NCBI GenBank assembly: GCA_947478535.1
Contig: CANJXD010000063.1
Location: forward strand, 1 to 17,064
Direction: 5' to 3'
Length of the DNA: 17,064 bases
Source: Acetobacteraceae bacterium
GTDB lineage: Bacteria; Pseudomonadota; Alphaproteobacteria; Acetobacterales; Acetobacteraceae
In this document: positions 14,802-17,064 of the stretch, piece by piece
Position numbering within the stretch: the stretch's first letter is position 1
Layout of the letters: every line of letters starts with the position of its first letter
Position numbers and translations under genes: made by a program
Notes under the pieces: model-generated
What the model saw: the letters and a program-made list of their open reading frames with translations, nothing else
Database searches by the model: none
What the model was told of the DNA's origin: nothing

Positions 14802-17064
14802 ATGAAAGCCCTGCTTTCCGCGATGGTGTCCATCCCCGCCCTCGGCGCGCTGTTCGGCGCGGTGGTGCTGGTGCCGGTGATCTGGATTTTCGCGCCGGTC
14901 TTCCTGGGGATCGAGGCGCTGTGGCTGCTCGCCCTGCTGGCCGCGATCCCTGTCCTGGTCTGGCTTATCGTCCTCATCATCATGGTGCGGCGCCGCCAGG
15001 GGCGGGATGACGCGCTGGTCGCCGGTGTCGCCGATGCACGGGCGCAGAAGGACAAGGCGGCCGCGGCCGTCAGCGCCGAGGAAGGCGCCGTGTCTGCCCG
15101 GCTGGCGGAGGCGCTGGGCGCGCTGAAATCCGCCGGCGGCGGCAAGGGCGGCTATCTGTATGAGCGCCCTTGGTATGTCATCATCGGCCCGCCCGGCAGC
15201 GGCAAGACGACGGCGATCCAGAATTCGGGCCTCGATTTCCCGCTTGCCGCCGGGCGCGTCGCCGGGGTCGGTGGCACGCGGAACTGCGATTGGTGGATCG
15301 CCGAACAGGCCGTGCTGATCGACACCGCCGGCCGCTACACCACGCAGGATTCCGATGCGGGCGCGGACAAGGCGGGGTGGGAGCGTTTCCTTGACCTGCT
15401 GAGGACGCAGCGGCCGAAGCAGCCGCTGAACGGTGTTGTCGTCGCCTTCGGGGCGGATATGATCAGCCGCTTGGATGCGGCCCAGCGGGACCAGCACGCG
15501 CAGACCGTGCGCCGGCGCATCCGGGAGCTGGAACAGAAGCTCGGCCAGCGGCTGCCAGTGTATTTCCTGGTCAGCAAGGCGGACCTCATCAACGGCTTCA
15601 GCGAGTTCTTCGACGACCTCGACAAGGAGGCGCGCAGCCAGGTCTGGGGCGTGACCTTCCCGGCGGTGGCGGGGCCAGAGGGCCATGCCGCCCGCTTTGG
15701 GGAGGAGTTCGCCGCACTCACGAAGCGCCTGCAGGACCGGCTGCTGGAACGCCTCCAGGCCGAACGCGGCCCGGAACAGCGGGCCAGGATCGGCGGCTTC
15801 CCGGCGCAGTTCGCCTCGATGGAGGCGCCGCTGGCGGCCTTCGTCACCGCGGCCTTTGGTGGCTCGAAGCTGGACCCCGCGCCCTTCCTGCGCGGTATCT
15901 ACTTCACCTCCGGCACCCAGGAAGGCACGCCGATCGACCGCCTGACCGGGGCGCTGTCCCGCGCCTTCGGGCTCGATCCGCGCCGGCCCGCCTCCATCAT
16001 GGGGCAGAAGGGGCGCAGCTACTTCCTCGGCCGCCTGCTGCGGGAGGTGGTGTTCAACGAGGCCCGGCTCGCCGCGCGCGATGGCGGGCAGACGCGGCGC
16101 GGGCGGCTGGTGCAGGTCGGCGCCTGGGCGGCGGCGCTGGTGCTGGTGCTGGGCGGCGGCGCCTGGGGATATATGGCGATGAATGCCGAGGCGGCGCGCG
16201 GGGCGCGGCTGGCGGCGGCCATTGCCACGGCGGAGCAATCGGCGCAGGGCCTGCCGCTCGACCGCATCATGGCGAGCGACGAATTGGCCCGTGTTGTCCC
16301 CTATCTCGACGCGGCGCGGGCCTTGCCGCCGGCGGCGCGCCTGGATGGCGGGACGCCTGGGCTTTCGCAGGAAGCGAAGCTGATCGAGGCTGGGGACCTC
16401 ACCTACAAGCGGGCGCTGGACCGTGTGCTGCTGCCGCGCCTGCTGGCCCGGCTGGAACAGCAGATCCGCGCCGGCATGCAGCGCCCGGACTATCTGTATG
16501 AGGCGACGCGCATCTACCTGATGCTCGGCCGCCAGGGGCCGCTGGACCGCGCGCTGGTCAAGGAATGGATGGGCTTCGACTGGCAGCAATCCTTCCCCGG
16601 CGCCGTCGGCACGCCGCTGCGGGATGCGCTGGCGGTGCATCTGGATGCGCTGCTGGCGCAGGATTTCATCACCTATCCCGTCGACGGCGCGCTGGTGGAC
16701 CAGGCGCGGCGCATCTTCTCCCGCCTGCCGATGGCCGAGCGCATCTACAGCCGCCTGCGCAACCAGGTGACGAATGCGGCGCCGTGGAAGCCGGCGGATG
16801 CCATCGGCGCGGCCGGGCAGCGTTGGTTCGCCACCGCATCCCGCCGGCCGATCGCCGAGCTCGCGGTGCCCGGCATCTTCACGGTGGAGGGGTTGCATCG
16901 CGGCCTGCTGCCGCGCCTGCCGGCGGCCATCGTCGAAGCATCCTCCGAAAGCTGGGTGCTGGGGCCGGAAGCGGTCACTGCCCTGGCCGGCGACCCCCGC
17001 CAATTGGAAGGCGCCGTGCTGCGGCTGTATGCGGAGGATTACGCCCGCAACTGGCAGGCGGTGC
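14802..17064 (+). CDS. tssM: TssM (IcmF family), T6SS inner-membrane core (3' partial)
   Basis: TssM spans the inner membrane and periplasm and, with TssL, forms the channel and platform for the baseplate. The frame is open from ATG 14802 to the right edge (754 codons), so about 400 C-terminal residues are missing by comparison with the family. Two membrane helices open the protein (about residues 14-34 and 39-62). The cytoplasmic NTPase-like domain follows, with an intact Walker A GPPGSGKT (129-136), AVLIDTAGRY (Asp174) and the SKADLI element (Lys259-Asp261). The motif RSYFLGRLLREVVFNEARLA (about 405) is diagnostic, and a third helix lies at about 437-460. The periplasmic part begins with a helical region and reaches the conserved LRLYAEDYARNWQ near the edge. 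The start is 1 nt after the tssL stop. Spot translation along the gene gave no frameshift. The intact Walker A suggests nucleotide binding, which varies among TssM proteins. Confidence 0.95.
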   Translation, partial: MKALLSAMVSIPALGALFGAVVLVPVIWIFAPVFLGIEALWLLALLAAIPVLVWLIVLIIMVRRRQGRDDALVAGVADARAQKDKAAAAVSAEEGAVSARLAEALGALKSAGGGKGGYLYERPWYVIIGPPGSGKTTAIQNSGLDFPLAAGRVAGVGGTRNCDWWIAEQAVLIDTAGRYTTQDSDAGADKAGWERFLDLLRTQRPKQPLNGVVVAFGADMISRLDAAQRDQHAQTVRRRIRELEQKLGQRLPVYFLVSKADLINGFSEFFDDLDKEARSQVWGVTFPAVAGPEGHAARFGEEFAALTKRLQDRLLERLQAERGPEQRARIGGFPAQFASMEAPLAAFVTAAFGGSKLDPAPFLRGIYFTSGTQEGTPIDRLTGALSRAFGLDPRRPASIMGQKGRSYFLGRLLREVVFNEARLAARDGGQTRRGRLVQVGAWAAALVLVLGGGAWGYMAMNAEAARGARLAAAIATAEQSAQGLPLDRIMASDELARVVPYLDAARALPPAARLDGGTPGLSQEAKLIEAGDLTYKRALDRVLLPRLLARLEQQIRAGMQRPDYLYEATRIYLMLGRQGPLDRALVKEWMGFDWQQSFPGAVGTPLRDALAVHLDALLAQDFITYPVDGALVDQARRIFSRLPMAERIYSRLRNQVTNAAPWKPADAIGAAGQRWFATASRRPIAELAVPGIFTVEGLHRGLLPRLPAAIVEASSESWVLGPEAVTALAGDPRQLEGAVLRLYAEDYARNWQAV

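Noticed and set aside
11679..15145. Two overlapping long minus-strand frames (665 and 728 codons) opposite tagH, tssK, tssL and the start of tssM
   Set aside because: Both cross several well-supported plus-strand genes and give compositionally biased products with no family features.
14691..17003. A 770-codon minus-strand open frame opposite tssM
   Set aside because: The plus strand encodes clear TssM motifs (GPPGSGKT, the RSYFLGRLL segment) throughout; the antisense product is low-complexity.

Overview
The window is the interior of a type VI secretion system (T6SS) locus from a very GC-rich bacterium (near 70% G+C by eye, not computed). Codon use, the gene set and the style of the TssL and TagH proteins suggest an alphaproteobacterium of the Rhodospirillales/Acetobacteraceae kind (Roseomonas-like). 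That placement is inference; there is no rRNA or other phylogenetic marker here.

Layout, left to right. (1) Positions 1-2542: tssH/clpV, the sheath-recycling AAA+ ATPase, with its 5' end cut by the window. (2) 2609-3088: hcp (tssD), the tube protein, closed by a strong intrinsic terminator at 3103-3135. (3) 3175-7282, minus strand: a two-gene cassette that interrupts the T6SS genes. It encodes a glycine-zipper/SH3-type lipoprotein (7282 to 6197) and, 7 nt downstream, a large exported WD40-caspase protein (6189 to 3175) with an intact His/Cys dyad. (4) 7283-7488: a 206-nt divergent promoter region with one weak sigma-54-like candidate. (5) 7489 to the right edge, plus strand: a tightly packed run of vgrG (tssI), an uncharacterised 196-aa gene, PAAR, tagH/fha, tssK, tssL (with a C-terminal OmpA-like domain) and tssM. 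TssM is cut by the right edge. Genes in this run overlap or sit 1-7 nt apart, except for 55 nt between tagH and tssK that holds a 30-bp near-palindrome.

How the genes work together. TssK, TssL and TssM are the baseplate adaptor and inner-membrane complex. Hcp, VgrG and PAAR form the tube and the spike tip. ClpV recycles the contracted sheath. TagH is the FHA-domain post-translational regulator. No tssJ lipoprotein is visible; the OmpA-like domain on TssL probably supplies envelope anchoring instead. The genes tssA, B, C, E, F and G are not in the window and presumably lie beyond its edges. VgrG has no C-terminal toxin extension and no obvious effector/immunity pair is present.

The least ordinary part is the divergent lipoprotein plus WD40-caspase operon between hcp and vgrG. 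Both products are predicted to be exported, they appear co-transcribed, and neither is a canonical T6SS component. No RNA genes, insertion sequences, CRISPR arrays or attachment sites were seen. No gene-free stretch exceeds 300 nt.
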